NCBI RefSeq assembly: GCF_014673495.1
Contig: NZ_CP051006.1
Span: 3,968,001 to 4,032,000, forward strand
Length of the DNA stretch: 64,000 bases
Direction of reading: 5' to 3'
DNA from: Streptomyces griseofuscus
GTDB taxonomy: Bacteria; Actinomycetota; Actinomycetes; Streptomycetales; Streptomycetaceae
Part shown: positions 1 through 9,553 of the stretch, one piece after another
Layout: every line of letters starts with the position of its first letter
Position numbering within the stretch: position 1 is the first letter of the stretch
Program-made: the position numbers and the translations under genes
Notes under the pieces: model-generated
The model's input: only the letters and a program-made list of their open reading frames with translations
What the model was told of the DNA's origin: nothing
Databases searched by the model: none

Positions 1-1
1 C

Positions 2-109
2 GGGGACGCGGTGCAGAGCTTCCCCTGGAAGTACGGCCCGATCGCCGGCCAGGGCGCCGCGACCAAGCCGAACGCCTCCGTGAGCACCTTCCAGCAGGCC
101 GGCGACTGA
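2..109 (+). CDS. C-terminal end of a truncated protein, unknown family
   Basis: An open frame enters from the left edge and ends at TGA 107-109, giving about 35 residues that finish QSFPWKYGPIAG...FQQAGD. The upstream part lies outside the window, so the family cannot be assigned. The codons have the strong third-position GC of a real Streptomyces gene. The next gene is on the opposite strand, 26 bp away, so this is the last gene of a rightward unit converging with it. Confidence 0.5.
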   Translation, partial: GDAVQSFPWKYGPIAGQGAATKPNASVSTFQQAGD

Positions 110-135
110 GGCGCCGGGGGCGCGGGGACCGCGTC

Positions 136-1287
136 TCAGTCCAGCCGTGGCCGCGCCCTGACCTGGGCGCGGTCGGCGGCGGCCGCGCCCTCCGTCCAGC
201 CCGCCTCGTCGCTCACCCCGCGCAGCCGGGTGGTGGTGGTCTGCGGGAACATCCGCTCCATGCGGCCGGTGACCGCCACCTCGCGGGTGGCCAGCACCGG
301 CAGCAGATCCTGGGTGACCTGACTCTCGGCGGCAGTCGCGAGCCGCGCGCCGACCCGGTGGGCGTAGGCGGCGAGGAAGGACTGCCGGAAGGTCTTGGTG
401 CGCTTGCGCCCGGCCGCCCGCTGGCCCGCCTCGGCCTTGGTCATGGCGTGCGTGGCCTGCACCAGCAGCGAGGTGTAGAGCAGTTCGACCGCCTCCAGGT
501 CGCCCTCGAAGCCGACGACGGTGGAGAAGCAGAGCGGTTCGTTCCACACCGCGCGGCAGTGGTTGGCGGTGGCCACGGCGTCCAGCAGGACGGCCTTGGC
601 CTGTTCGTACGGCGGCTCGACGCCTATCCGGCAGGCCCCGGGCGCGTCCGGCGCGGGCGCGGCGGCGGCCAGCAGCGCCTCGTCGACACTGTGCCGGGCC
701 ATCAGCTCCTGCGCCTTGGCGGTCAGGGCCTCGGCCTCCTCCGGGTAGCCGGTCGCCTCGGCCTTGGCGAGCAGCGCGCGGATGCGGCCCAGGAGCCGGG
801 AGGCGGCGGGGTCGTGGGTGCGGCGGGTCTCCTCCTCAAGGGGTTCGAGGGAGGGCAGGCGCAGCAGCAGGCGGTACAGCTCCAGGACGGTGGTGGCATG
901 GGAGAAGCGGTCGGCTCCGGAGACCGGGCCCTCGGGCAGCTCGTCGAGCTGGGCGGCCCAGCGGCGCCCGCGCGGCCGGTCCGCGCCGGACTGCGCCCGG
1001 ATCAGGGCCGCGGCCAGCCGCACATGCGGCTGGTCGAGGTCGCGCCGCACGAGCCGTACGACATCGGCGGGTGCCCAGCCGCGCCGCCACGCGGTCGCCA
1101 TGAACTCCTCCCCGCGCCGCGCGAGTTCGGGGTCCGCTGCGGGGTCGGCGGCGAGCAGGGAGGCACCGGTGTCGAGGCCGGTGTCGGTGTCGTCGTAGAG
1201 CGCGGCCCGAAAGGCCCGCTCGACCGTGCTGGCAGAACTGGTCACAGCGCCGATCGTGCCACGCCCCGCCGACAACGCGCCGAGCAC
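136..1287 (-). CDS. DUF2786 domain protein
   Basis: A 383-residue cytoplasmic protein with no signal peptide or membrane segment. Around residues 165-205 it carries the DUF2786 signature (RIRALLAKAEATGYPEEAEAL followed by a TAKAQELMARHSVD helix), a short helical domain found in many actinobacterial and phage proteins whose biochemical role is unknown. The regions on both sides are alanine- and arginine-rich helices without a recognisable catalytic motif. A GTG at 1245 (MTSSASTVERAF) could be the real start, since the first 14 residues look unstructured. It is divergent from the Clp-N gene at 1388, with about 100 bp between them. Confidence 0.7.
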   Translation of the reverse strand: MLGALSAGRGTIGAVTSSASTVERAFRAALYDDTDTGLDTGASLLAADPAADPELARRGEEFMATAWRRGWAPADVVRLVRRDLDQPHVRLAAALIRAQSGADRPRGRRWAAQLDELPEGPVSGADRFSHATTVLELYRLLLRLPSLEPLEEETRRTHDPAASRLLGRIRALLAKAEATGYPEEAEALTAKAQELMARHSVDEALLAAAAPAPDAPGACRIGVEPPYEQAKAVLLDAVATANHCRAVWNEPLCFSTVVGFEGDLEAVELLYTSLLVQATHAMTKAEAGQRAAGRKRTKTFRQSFLAAYAHRVGARLATAAESQVTQDLLPVLATREVAVTGRMERMFPQTTTTRLRGVSDEAGWTEGAAAADRAQVRARPRLD

Positions 1288-1340
1288 CGTCCACAGCCTG
1301 TGGATAAATCCACGCCGTCAGGCGCTCGGGGTTCTTCACT

Positions 1341-1386
1341 GTCAACCATCGGTTGACACTCTCGTGGGCGCAACCTACGGTTGACA
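1341..1386 (+). promoter_or_regulatory. Double inverted-repeat operator overlapping a promoter
   Basis: Two copies of an inverted repeat precede the gene at 1388. GTCAACC-ATC-GGTTGAC lies at 1341-1357 (7-bp perfect arms) and CAACC-TAC-GGTTG at 1371-1383; their centres are 28 bp apart. TTGACA at 1353-1358, a 17-bp spacer and TACGGT at 1376-1381 form a plausible -35/-10 pair. That would start transcription close to the ATG, so the mRNA may be leaderless. The repeats cover both promoter elements, which suits repression; autoregulation by the HTH-containing product is an inference. Confidence 0.7.
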
Positions 1387-1387
1387 C

Positions 1388-2131
1388 ATGGCGACCAACC
1401 CGAACATCACGGCATCCGTGCGCCTCGACGACCTCATCGAGGCCATCAAGAAGGTTCATCCCGAACCCCTCGACCAGCTACAAGACGCGGTGATCGCGGC
1501 CGATCACCTCGGCGATGTGGCGGACCATCTGATCGGGCACTTCGTGGACCAGGCCCGCCGCTCCGGCGCGTCCTGGACCGAGATCGGCAAGAGCATGGGC
1601 GTGACCCGGCAGGCGGCGCAGAAGCGTTTCGTGCCGAAGGAGTCCGCCGACCTCGACCCCAACCAGGGCTTCAACCGCTACACCCCGCGCGCGCGGAACG
1701 TGGTCATGGCCGCGCACAGCGAGGCGGTGGCCGCCCGCAACCCCGAGGGCCGCCCCGAACACCTCGTCCTCGGGCTGCTGGCCGAGCCGGAGGGCATCGC
1801 GGCGAAGGCGATCACCGCGCAGGACGTCCCGCTGGACGCCGTGCGCGAAGCCGCGACGGCCGCGCTGCCGCCGGCCGCCGAGGAGGTCCCCGACCTCGTC
1901 CCCTACGGCCCCGAGGCCAAGAAGGTCCTGGAACTCACCTTCCGTGAGGCGCTGCGGCTCGGGCACAACTACATCGGCACCGAGCACATCCTGCTGGCCC
2001 TGCTGGAGCACGAGAACGGCGCGGGCGTCCTCAGCGGGCTCGGCGTCACCAAGGCCGCGGCCGAGGAGTACGTGGACAGGGTCCTCGCACTGCTTCTGGA
2101 GAAGCGCTCAACGACCCCCACCGAGGACTGA
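1388..2131 (+). CDS. Clp N-domain protein with N-terminal helix-turn-helix
   Basis: A 247-residue protein. Residues about 55-75 (SWTEIGKSMGVTRQAAQKRF) look like a small helix-turn-helix. Residues about 90-235 form a duplicated Clp R (Clp_N) domain, including the typical LGHNYIGTEHILLALL segment. Clp_N is the substrate- and adaptor-binding part of ClpA/ClpC ATPases, but no ATPase module is present here. The protein may be a DNA-binding partner or regulator linked to Clp proteolysis. The ATG at 1388 follows the second operator repeat by two bases and there is no Shine-Dalgarno sequence, consistent with a leaderless transcript. The next gene starts 48 bp downstream. Confidence 0.85.
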   Translation: MATNPNITASVRLDDLIEAIKKVHPEPLDQLQDAVIAADHLGDVADHLIGHFVDQARRSGASWTEIGKSMGVTRQAAQKRFVPKESADLDPNQGFNRYTPRARNVVMAAHSEAVAARNPEGRPEHLVLGLLAEPEGIAAKAITAQDVPLDAVREAATAALPPAAEEVPDLVPYGPEAKKVLELTFREALRLGHNYIGTEHILLALLEHENGAGVLSGLGVTKAAAEEYVDRVLALLLEKRSTTPTED

Positions 2132-2179
2132 AAGCGCAGGTCACGGCGATTGTCAGTGTCGCCTGCCACACTCGCAGTC

Positions 2180-3886
2180 ATGGCCGACCGGTGGGCACTC
2201 GCTCCGGCCGAGGACGGTGGCGTGGACGTCGCCCCCCTCGGCCCGGACGGGCTGCCCGCCGGACCGGTGCGGCGGGAGAGCGATCCCGCCGGGGCGGTGC
2301 GGAGCCGCCCGGAGGTGACGCGCTGGGTGTGGCGGTCGACCGCCGATGTCTATCCGCGCCTGCTCGCCACGGGGGTGCGAGTGGAGCGGTGCTACGACAT
2401 CGAGGTCGCCGAGACCCTGCTGCTGGGCCACGAGGGGCGGTACGGCGAACCACGCTCGGCCGCCGCCGCCCTGGCCCGCCTCCGGGGCGGCCCCGTGCCG
2501 GCCGACCCGCCGCAGCGGGCGGCCGATCCGGGCGCCCAGTCCCCGCTGTTCGAGTCCACCGGCGCCACGCTGCCGCTGGCCGACCTCCTCGCGGTCTACG
2601 CCGACCAGCTGCGACGGCACGAGAAGGCGGGCGACCCGGGCCGGATGCGGCTGCTGACCGCCGCCGAGTCCGCCGGCACCCTGGTGGCCGCCGAGATGAA
2701 CAGGGCCGGGCTGCCCTGGAGCGCCGAGGTGCACCGCGGGCTGCTGCACGATCTGCTCGGGGAGCGGTATGCGGGCGGGGGCGAGCCGCGCCGTCTCGCG
2801 GAGCTGGCGGACGAGGTGTCCGCCGCGTTCGGCCGCCGGGTCCGGCCCGATCTGCCGGCCGATGTGATCAGGGCGTTCGCGCAGGCCGGGATCAAAGTGC
2901 GGTCCACCCGCCGCTGGGAGCTCCAGACCCTCGACCATCCGGCCGTCGCACCGCTGCTCGAATACAAGAAGCTGTACCGCATCTGGGTGGCCCATGGCTG
3001 GTCCTGGCTCCAGGACTGGGTGCGCGAGGGCCGCTTCCGCCCCGAGTTCCAGGCCGGTGGCACGGTCACCGGGCGCTGGGTGACCCATGGCGGGGGCGCC
3101 CTTCAGATCCCCAAGGTGATCCGGCGGGCCGTGGTCGCCGACCCCGGCTGGCGGCTGGTGGTGGCCGACGCCGACCAGATGGAGCCGCGGGTGCTGGCCG
3201 CGATCTCCCGTGACCCCGGTCTGATGGAGGTCGCGGGCCGGGAGAGCGACCTCTACCAGGCGGTGTCCGACCGGGCCTTCTCCGGCGATCGCGACCAGGC
3301 CAAGCTGGCCGTGCTCGGCGCGGTCTACGGCCAGACCTCCGGTGACGGACTGAAGAACCTCGCCGCGCTGCGCCGCCGCTTCCCCAAGGCCGTCGCCTAT
3401 GTCGACGACGCGGCGCGGGCGGGTGAGGAGGGCCGGCTGGTGCGGACCTGGCTGGGCCGCACCTGTCCACCGGCCGCGGGCGTCGGCGAGGACGCGGCGG
3501 AGGAGGCGGGCATCCCCATCGGGGCCGGGGAGGACGAAGGGGAGACACCGGCCGACGGCCAGACCGCCTGGGTGCCGGGCTACGCCTCCACCAACTCCCG
3601 TGCGCGGGGCCGCTTCACGCGCAACTTCGTCGTCCAGGGCAGCGCCGCGGACTGGGCTCTGCTGCTGCTCGCCGCGCTGCGCCGCTCCTGCGCCGGGCTG
3701 CGGGCCGAACTGGTCTTCTTCCAGCACGACGAGGTGATCGTGCACTGCCCCGCCGAAGAGGCCGACACCGTGGTGGCCGCCATCCACGAGGCGTCTGCCC
3801 TCGCCGGGCGGCTGACCTTCGGCGAGACACCGGTGCGGTTTCCGTTCACGACGGCGGTGGTGGAGTGTTATGCGGACGCGAAGTAG
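2180..3886 (+). CDS. PolA-like bifunctional 3'-5' exonuclease / DNA polymerase
   Basis: A 568-residue family A polymerase without the 5'-nuclease domain of PolA. The C-terminal half holds the three polymerase motifs: motif A (VADADQMEPRVLAAISRD), motif B/O-helix (QAKLAVLGAVYGQTSGDGLKN) and motif C (FFQHDEVIVH). The N-terminal 200 residues correspond to a degenerate 3'-5' exonuclease-like region. The ATG at 2180 is preferred to an upstream TTG at 2150. Proteins of this size are widespread in Streptomyces in addition to the full PolA and are presumed to act in repair or gap filling. It faces a repeat-filled gap and then the AfsR-like gene on the other strand. Confidence 0.85.
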   Translation: MADRWALAPAEDGGVDVAPLGPDGLPAGPVRRESDPAGAVRSRPEVTRWVWRSTADVYPRLLATGVRVERCYDIEVAETLLLGHEGRYGEPRSAAAALARLRGGPVPADPPQRAADPGAQSPLFESTGATLPLADLLAVYADQLRRHEKAGDPGRMRLLTAAESAGTLVAAEMNRAGLPWSAEVHRGLLHDLLGERYAGGGEPRRLAELADEVSAAFGRRVRPDLPADVIRAFAQAGIKVRSTRRWELQTLDHPAVAPLLEYKKLYRIWVAHGWSWLQDWVREGRFRPEFQAGGTVTGRWVTHGGGALQIPKVIRRAVVADPGWRLVVADADQMEPRVLAAISRDPGLMEVAGRESDLYQAVSDRAFSGDRDQAKLAVLGAVYGQTSGDGLKNLAALRRRFPKAVAYVDDAARAGEEGRLVRTWLGRTCPPAAGVGEDAAEEAGIPIGAGEDEGETPADGQTAWVPGYASTNSRARGRFTRNFVVQGSAADWALLLLAALRRSCAGLRAELVFFQHDEVIVHCPAEEADTVVAAIHEASALAGRLTFGETPVRFPFTTAVVECYADAK

Positions 3887-3949
3887 GGGGGCGCGGGTGT
3901 GCTGCGCCGCCGCGCGGGGTGACACGCAACCCATACGCACCGGTGCCGG

Positions 3950-4680
3950 CCGACCGGCCACCGCCGAGCGACCATGCGCCTGACGGCCGATCGCTGCCAC
4001 ATGGGGTGACGCCGGACCCCGTCGACCGACCGCCGCCGAGCGGGGCGGCACCGAACTCCCGTCAGCCGATACCGAAACCGCGCGGAGCGGCGCCGGAGGA
4101 CCGGCCACTGCCGAACAGGCAAACACCTGACGGCCGACCGCTGCCACACGGGGCGACGCCGGACCCGCACGGGACGGCCCGGGCCCGAGAGGGCAGGCGC
4201 CGGGCGGCCAGCCGTCGTCGTCGGGCGGGGCGACGTCGCACTCCCTTCGGCCGATACCGAAACCGCGCGAGCCGGTGCCGGGCGACCAGCCGCCGCGCAA
4301 CCGGCGCCGGAGCCGCACGGGGCGGCTCCGGGCGAGCGACCGCTGCCGGGCGGGCATGCGGCTGGCGGTCGACTACCGCCGGGGGGCACCGGGTCAGTGC
4401 GTGGCGACGCCGGGCGGCCCGCCGCCGTCGGGCAGACACGCGCCTGACAGCCGACCGCTGTCGCACGGAGTGAGACCCGAGCCGCACGGGGCGGCTCCGG
4501 GCGAGCGACCGCTGCCGGGCGGGCATGCGGCTGGCGGTCGACTACCGCCGAGGGGACACCGGGTCAGTGCGTGGCGACGCCGGGCGGCCCGCCGCCGTCG
4601 GGCAGACACGCGCCTGACAGCCGACCGCTGTCGCACGGAGTGAGACCCGAGCCGCACGGGGCGGCTCCGGGCGGGCCCGC
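3950..4680. repeat. GC-rich degenerate tandem repeats in a convergent gap
   Basis: The 849-bp gap between the polymerase and the AfsR-like gene contains no convincing gene. It is a family of related GC-rich units. Two nearly identical tandem copies lie at 4312-4480 (169 bp) and 4481-4650 (170 bp); they differ only near the CCGCC(G/A)GGGG stretch. A third copy breaks off at about 4678. Older, diverged copies of the inner GACGGCCGACCGCTGCCAC motif are visible near 3981 and 4120. Several frames stay open through the array, but the predicted peptides are Arg/Pro/Ala low-complexity. Confidence 0.8.
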
Positions 4681-4735
4681 GCCGTCGAGTGAGCCGGGTG
4701 GGGATAGGGCGAACGGCCGGGCGGCGTAGGTCGGT

Positions 4736-7700
4736 TCACTCGGACAGTAGGTGTCGCAGTTCGGTCAGGACGGTTTGTTCGTCCGTGCCGGTCAGGGCGG
4801 TGAGGGCGGTGTGCCAGGCGGTGCGGGCCTCCCGGTGGCGGCCCTGGGCGTGCAGCAGGAGGCCGTGCTGGTGGCGGGCCAGGCCGCCCGTGTAGCGGTC
4901 GGCGCGGGCGTCGGCGCGGCGCAGCAGCTCGCCGCACTCGATGTACGCCCGCTCCCCCTCCCCCAGCTCCCGCAGCGCGCGGACCAGGCCGAGCCGGGTC
5001 TGGGACTCGCCGTGCCAGTCGCCGTGCCCGCCGAGGATGCTCAGGCTCTGCTCGAAGTGCCGGGCGGCGGCGGCCGGTTCGCCGAGGGCGAGATGGGCGT
5101 AGCCGATGTTGCAGTGCGCGGAGTGGCGCACGATGACGGCGCCGACCGTCTCCCCGATCGCCAGCGAGCGCCGGTGCTGCTCGATGGCGGCGCGTGGATC
5201 GGTGTGTTCGTAGAGGTTCCCGAGATGGCTGTGGGTGACGGCCTCGCCGACGGGATCGTTCAGCAGCCGTGCGTAGGACAGGCTCTGCCGCAGCGCCTCC
5301 TCGGACTCCGCGAACCGGCCGAGTCCCTCCAGCAGCAGCCCCCGGTTGTTCAGACAGCGCCGGATGCGGCTGGCCACCCCGAGCCGCCGCCAGCTCTCCA
5401 GGCAGCGGTCGGTCAGGGCGAGCGCGTCCTTGTGCCGGCCGGTCAGGAAGTGCAGGCCCGCGAGGTCGCCGAGGGCGTACGCCCGCGCCTCCTCGTCGTC
5501 GAGCCGCCCTGCCGCCCCGAGCGCGGCCCGCCCGAGCACCTCCATCTCCGCGACCCGGCCACTGCGCTGCACATACGGGAACAACAGGCGGGTCAGCACC
5601 GAGAGATGGGCCAGCCTGCGCGGGTCCTCCGCGTCGGCGTTGCGTGCCACCAGCGCGACCACGTTCTCCAGCTCCGTCTCGCCCCAGGCGAACGCCTGCC
5701 CGGCCGACTCGAAGGATCGCAGCCCGGCCACATCGGCGGCGTGCTCCGGCGGCTGCGCGGGAGTCGGCCGCAGCCGGTCGTCCAGGTCGAGGCCGGGTTC
5801 CACGATGGCGACGAGCGCGCGCTCGGCCACGGCGGCGTACCAGCGCAGGGCGACGAGGTCGGGGTGCACGTCGGTCCGGGGACAGGTGGCAGCCCGGTCG
5901 GCAGGGGAGGGGCCGGCCGTCGTAAGGACCTCCTCCTTCGAAGCCAGTTCGCGGGCGAACTCGCGGACCAGGTCGTGCGGGGTGTAGCGGCCGTAGGCGG
6001 TCTCCTCCAGAAGGGCCACGTCGACCAGGCGGTCCAGGGCGGCCTCGGCGCGGCGTGCGTCGATGCCGGTGAGGCGGGCGAGAAGCGGGGCACCGTAGGT
6101 CGGCAGGTCGAGCGCGCCGACGCGGCGCAGCACGAGGGCCGCGTCCCGGTCGGCCTCGCGGTCGGCGGCGGCGAGGGCGTCATGGGCGACGGCGAGGGAG
6201 CGCCGGACGCTGAGGTCGTCGTACTCCAGCTGCCGCAACCTGCCCCCGGTGGCGGCCAGTTGACCGGCCAGCACGTCCGGGGTGAGGGCATGCCGGGCCA
6301 CGAGCCGGGCGGCGACCACGCGCAGCGCCAGCGGCAGCCCGCCGGTCAGCTCGACCAGGGCGTGCCCGGCGTCCAGTCCCGGACGGCCGCTCAGCGCGCG
6401 GAGCAGGGTCGCGCTGTCCTCGCCGGTCAGCGGGGTGAGCGGAAAGCGGCGGGCGCCGTCGAGGGTGGTCAGCGGGGAGCGGCTGGTGACGATCACCGCG
6501 CAGCCGGGGCCGGCCGGGAGCAGGGGGCGTACCTGGGCGGCGTCGGCCGCGTCGTCCAGGACCAGCAGCATGCGGGCGGGGGCGAGCAGAGAGCGGAGCA
6601 ACGCGGTTGCCGCGTCCGCGTGTTCGGGCACATTGCGGGGCTCGACCCCGAGATCGCGGAGCAGGGAGGCGAGGGCCCGCACCGGGGCGAGCGGGGGCAT
6701 GCCGGGGGTGGCTCCGTGCAGATTGACGTAGAGCTGACCGTCGGGGAAACGTTCCCGCAGCTCATGGGCCACATGCAGGGCGAGCGCGCTCTTGCCGACG
6801 CCCGCCATGCCGGAGACCACGGCGACGGCCGGGCCCGGCGCGGGCGGCTCGGTCAGCGCGTGCCGCAGGGCGCGGTGGATGGGAGTACGGCCGGTGAAGT
6901 GGGCCGGTGGGGGCGGCAGTTGGGCGGGGGGTGGGGGGTGCGCTGCGGGCGTGGCGCCGTCGGGCTCGCCCTCGCGTTCGCCGTCGCGGCCGCCTTCGCG
7001 CTCGCCGCCGCCCTCACCTTCACGCTCGTCCGCACGCGAAACCTCGGAAGCGACCGGCTTCAGCTCGCCGTCGCCTCCCCGTGCGGGCGGGTGTTCCGTC
7101 CGATTCCGTTCCCCCGCCGGGCGGCCGGCCTCGGTCGGCCGACAGGACTCACCGCCGGCCGCGCCCTCCCCCGCGTCCTCGCCCTCCGGGAGCCATGCGT
7201 CGCTCCCGTCGCTCCCCCGCAGCACCTCCACATGGGCCTCGCGCATGGCGGGGCCGGGTTCGACGCCCAGTTCCTCGATCAGGCGGGCGCGCAGATCGCG
7301 GTGGACGGCGAGGGCCTCGGCCTGGCGGCCGGTGCGGTGCAGGGCGAGCATCAGCTGACGGTGGTACGCCTCGCGGAACGGATGCTCGGCGACGAGGGCC
7401 GACAGCTCGGGCACGAGCGCCGCCAACCGCGTTCCGCCGATTGCGAGTTCGGCGTCGTACCGCCATTTCAGCAGGATCAGCCGCGCCTCCTCCAGACGCG
7501 GCACCAGGGTGTGGCCGCCGAGGTCGGGCAGCCCGCTGAGCGGGGTGCCGCGCCACAGCGCGAGCGCCTTCGTGCAGGACCGTACGACGCCCGGCCAGTC
7601 CTGCCGGGCGTGCGCGGCACGGGCATCGGTGACCAGCGCGTCGAACACGTCCACGTCCCGCTCGCCCTGGTCGACGCGGAGCAGATAGCCCGGCGGCACG

Positions 7701-8050
7701 GATCTGAGCCGTTCGGGATCGTCCAGGAGCCGGCGCAGCCGGGTGACATGGTTGTGCAGGGACGCCTGCGCGGAGGCCGGCGGCGCCCCGCCCCACAGCG
7801 CGTCCTTCAGCGACTCCACCGACACGACCCGGCCGGGCTCCAGCAGCAGCGCGGCGAGGAGGGCGCGCACCTTGGGGCTGCCGATGGCGCGGGCGGCGGT
7901 GTCGGGTGTGCCCTCACCGGGGACGGGATGGTGAGGGGCGGCGTGGCCGGGGGTGGCGGGCACCGCGTCGCACGGCGTCTCGTACGTCGGGCGGTCGTAG
8001 AGGACCAGCGGACCCAGCAGTCCGAACCGCAGCTCGCGCCGCCCTTTCAC
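4736..8050 (-). CDS. AfsR-like SARP / NB-ARC / TPR regulator
   Basis: A 1104-residue multidomain regulator. Residues 1-115 form an OmpR-type winged helix and about 116-275 a BTAD domain, together a SARP module. A charged low-complexity linker (280-385) leads to an NB-ARC ATPase with a P-loop at about 414-421 (GMAGVGKS) and a LLVLDDAADAAQV Walker B. The last 350 residues are TPR-like helices (for example ALGDLAGLHFLTGRHKDALAL). Related proteins such as AfsR activate secondary metabolism after nucleotide-dependent oligomerisation. The target is not evident: its neighbours are a glycosyltransferase and a repeat region, and the N-N cluster is more than 6 kb away. Confidence 0.9.
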   Translation of the reverse strand: MKGRRELRFGLLGPLVLYDRPTYETPCDAVPATPGHAAPHHPVPGEGTPDTAARAIGSPKVRALLAALLLEPGRVVSVESLKDALWGGAPPASAQASLHNHVTRLRRLLDDPERLRSVPPGYLLRVDQGERDVDVFDALVTDARAAHARQDWPGVVRSCTKALALWRGTPLSGLPDLGGHTLVPRLEEARLILLKWRYDAELAIGGTRLAALVPELSALVAEHPFREAYHRQLMLALHRTGRQAEALAVHRDLRARLIEELGVEPGPAMREAHVEVLRGSDGSDAWLPEGEDAGEGAAGGESCRPTEAGRPAGERNRTEHPPARGGDGELKPVASEVSRADEREGEGGGEREGGRDGEREGEPDGATPAAHPPPPAQLPPPPAHFTGRTPIHRALRHALTEPPAPGPAVAVVSGMAGVGKSALALHVAHELRERFPDGQLYVNLHGATPGMPPLAPVRALASLLRDLGVEPRNVPEHADAATALLRSLLAPARMLLVLDDAADAAQVRPLLPAGPGCAVIVTSRSPLTTLDGARRFPLTPLTGEDSATLLRALSGRPGLDAGHALVELTGGLPLALRVVAARLVARHALTPDVLAGQLAATGGRLRQLEYDDLSVRRSLAVAHDALAAADREADRDAALVLRRVGALDLPTYGAPLLARLTGIDARRAEAALDRLVDVALLEETAYGRYTPHDLVREFARELASKEEVLTTAGPSPADRAATCPRTDVHPDLVALRWYAAVAERALVAIVEPGLDLDDRLRPTPAQPPEHAADVAGLRSFESAGQAFAWGETELENVVALVARNADAEDPRRLAHLSVLTRLLFPYVQRSGRVAEMEVLGRAALGAAGRLDDEEARAYALGDLAGLHFLTGRHKDALALTDRCLESWRRLGVASRIRRCLNNRGLLLEGLGRFAESEEALRQSLSYARLLNDPVGEAVTHSHLGNLYEHTDPRAAIEQHRRSLAIGETVGAVIVRHSAHCNIGYAHLALGEPAAAARHFEQSLSILGGHGDWHGESQTRLGLVRALRELGEGERAYIECGELLRRADARADRYTGGLARHQHGLLLHAQGRHREARTAWHTALTALTGTDEQTVLTELRHLLSE

Positions 8051-8501
8051 GCCGCTCCACTGCCTTCCCGCGCCGGCCGGGCCGACCGTGCTCCGCGGCG
8101 GGCGTGCACCCGCCGTACTCCTGGCGGGAATCCGTCCCGCAGGCGACGATTTCTCGCCACCTTTCGCGGGCGGTTCCCTGTCGCCGTCCGCGGGGCGATC
8201 GACCCTGGTCAGTGGTCGTCCGGACGTCCGGACGCCGGTCCGCTCACCGGCCTGCCGCCGCTGCCGCCGGGTGAGTTCCGGTCATCCGACCTGTCACGCA
8301 CCGACGCTCCCTCGGCCACATGTTAGCGATCCGTTGGTGAGACTTGATGTGATCATTCCATCGGAACCGGCCCGACGGCGCGCGCGTCAGTCGCGTAACT
8401 CGGGGGAGTGTCGCCGCAGGTCGGATCCGGGGACGTGGGTGGTCCCGGTCGGCGGAGGTGAACGACCGGGACCCCGTCCCGCCGCCCCCTGCCCCGAGCG
8501 C
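8051..8501. other. Intergenic: AfsR-like promoter region and glycosyltransferase terminator
   Basis: A 451-bp stretch between the AfsR-like start and the end of the glycosyltransferase. Frames open here read as GC-driven noise. The left part should hold the promoter of the regulator, although I see no clear -35/-10 pair. The right part contains the hairpin described at 8441-8473. Confidence 0.5.
8441..8473 (-). terminator. Hairpin terminator after the glycosyltransferase
   Basis: GGTCCCGGTCG (8441-8451) pairs perfectly with CGACCGGGACC (8463-8473) around an 11-nt loop, and outer GGGACG/CGTCCC bases can extend the stem. It lies 28 bp past the stop of the leftward glycosyltransferase. There is no T tract, which is normal for Streptomyces terminators. 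Confidence 0.65.
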
Positions 8502-9395
8502 TCAGATCACGGGCGGGCGGCCCAGCTTGGTCAGCCGCCACACCGTCCGCCAGCGCATCGGCCTGCGCTCCCCCGCCGGTTCCCGGACCCCCTCCACGAA
8601 CCCGCCGAACCATGCCTTGAGTCCGGCCGCGGAACGGGTGCGGGCGAGGGTGAGCAGGGTCCAGACCCCGAGGTGGACCGGGATGAGCGGCAGCGGCAGC
8701 CGGCGCCGTACGAGCCAGACGCGGTTGCGGGCGTTGACGCGGTAGTAGATGGCGTGCCGGGCCGGGGAGGTCTTGGGGTGCTGGAGCAGCAGTTCCGGGC
8801 AGTAGCGGATCCTCCAGCCGGCGTCGGCGGCGCGCCAGGCGAGGTCGGTCTCCTCGTGCGCGAAGAAGAACTCGGCGGGCCAGTCACCGGTCTCGGCCAG
8901 CATGGCCGTGCTCAGGGCGTGGCCGCCGCCCAGGAATCCGGTGACGTAGCCGCCGCGCAGCGGGTCGGAGCCGCCGATCCTGGGCACGTGCCGCTGCTGG
9001 GTCTCGCCGTGCTCGTCGGCGATGCGGAAGCCGACGATGCCGAGGCGCGGTTCGGCGGCGTACAGGTCCCGTACCCGGCGCAGCACATCGGCGTCGACGA
9101 GCAGCCCGTCGTCGTCGAGTTCCACGACGACGTCGATGTCCCCGAACTCCCGCAGCCGGGCGAGGGCGACATTGCGGCCGCCCGGGCAGCCCAGGTTCTC
9201 CGGCACATCGACGGTGGTGACCTCGCCGGGCAGCGAGAGGCGGCGGGCGAACTCGGGGAGCCGGCAGCCGTTGCCGACGATCACGATCCGGGCGGGGGCG
9301 AGGTCCTGCTTGGCCACGGACTCCAGCAGGGCGTCGACCTCGGCGGGCCGGTTGCCCATGGTCACCACGGCGACGGCGATCCTCGGCTCCACCAT
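8502..9395 (-). CDS. Family 2 glycosyltransferase
   Basis: About 297 residues with a GT-A fold of the GT2 family. The N-terminal strand IAVAVVTMGNRPAEVDALL is followed by the nucleotide-sugar region PENLGCPGGRNVAL and the metal-binding DXD-type acidic run VVELDDDGLL. The acceptor-side motif FAHEETDLAWR matches the ED motif of rhamnosyl- and galactosyl-type GT2 enzymes. No membrane helix is obvious apart from a hydrophobic stretch near residue 240. The product is probably part of a cell-surface polysaccharide; the sugar cannot be read from sequence. A GTG six bases upstream (9401) is an equally possible start. Confidence 0.85.
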   Translation of the reverse strand: MVEPRIAVAVVTMGNRPAEVDALLESVAKQDLAPARIVIVGNGCRLPEFARRLSLPGEVTTVDVPENLGCPGGRNVALARLREFGDIDVVVELDDDGLLVDADVLRRVRDLYAAEPRLGIVGFRIADEHGETQQRHVPRIGGSDPLRGGYVTGFLGGGHALSTAMLAETGDWPAEFFFAHEETDLAWRAADAGWRIRYCPELLLQHPKTSPARHAIYYRVNARNRVWLVRRRLPLPLIPVHLGVWTLLTLARTRSAAGLKAWFGGFVEGVREPAGERRPMRWRTVWRLTKLGRPPVI

Positions 9396-9553
9396 GTGCA
9401 CACCCCATCAGGCAGCGGCGACGCGTTCCTGACCGCGCGCCGCCCATCGTTCACCAAGAGGTCGCGCCACCTGCGCCGGTTCGCCGCCCGTCGATCCCTT
9501 TACAACCTTTTTGCGATGCTTTGCTGGTCGCGGCGGAATCCCGGTTCGGGACA

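Noticed and set aside
4751..8326. A 1191-codon rightward open frame opposite the AfsR-like gene, and similar long antisense frames elsewhere
   Set aside because: It is the mirror of a well-supported coding frame; its translation is Gly/Arg/Ala/Gln-rich with no domain. Such frames arise from high third-position GC.
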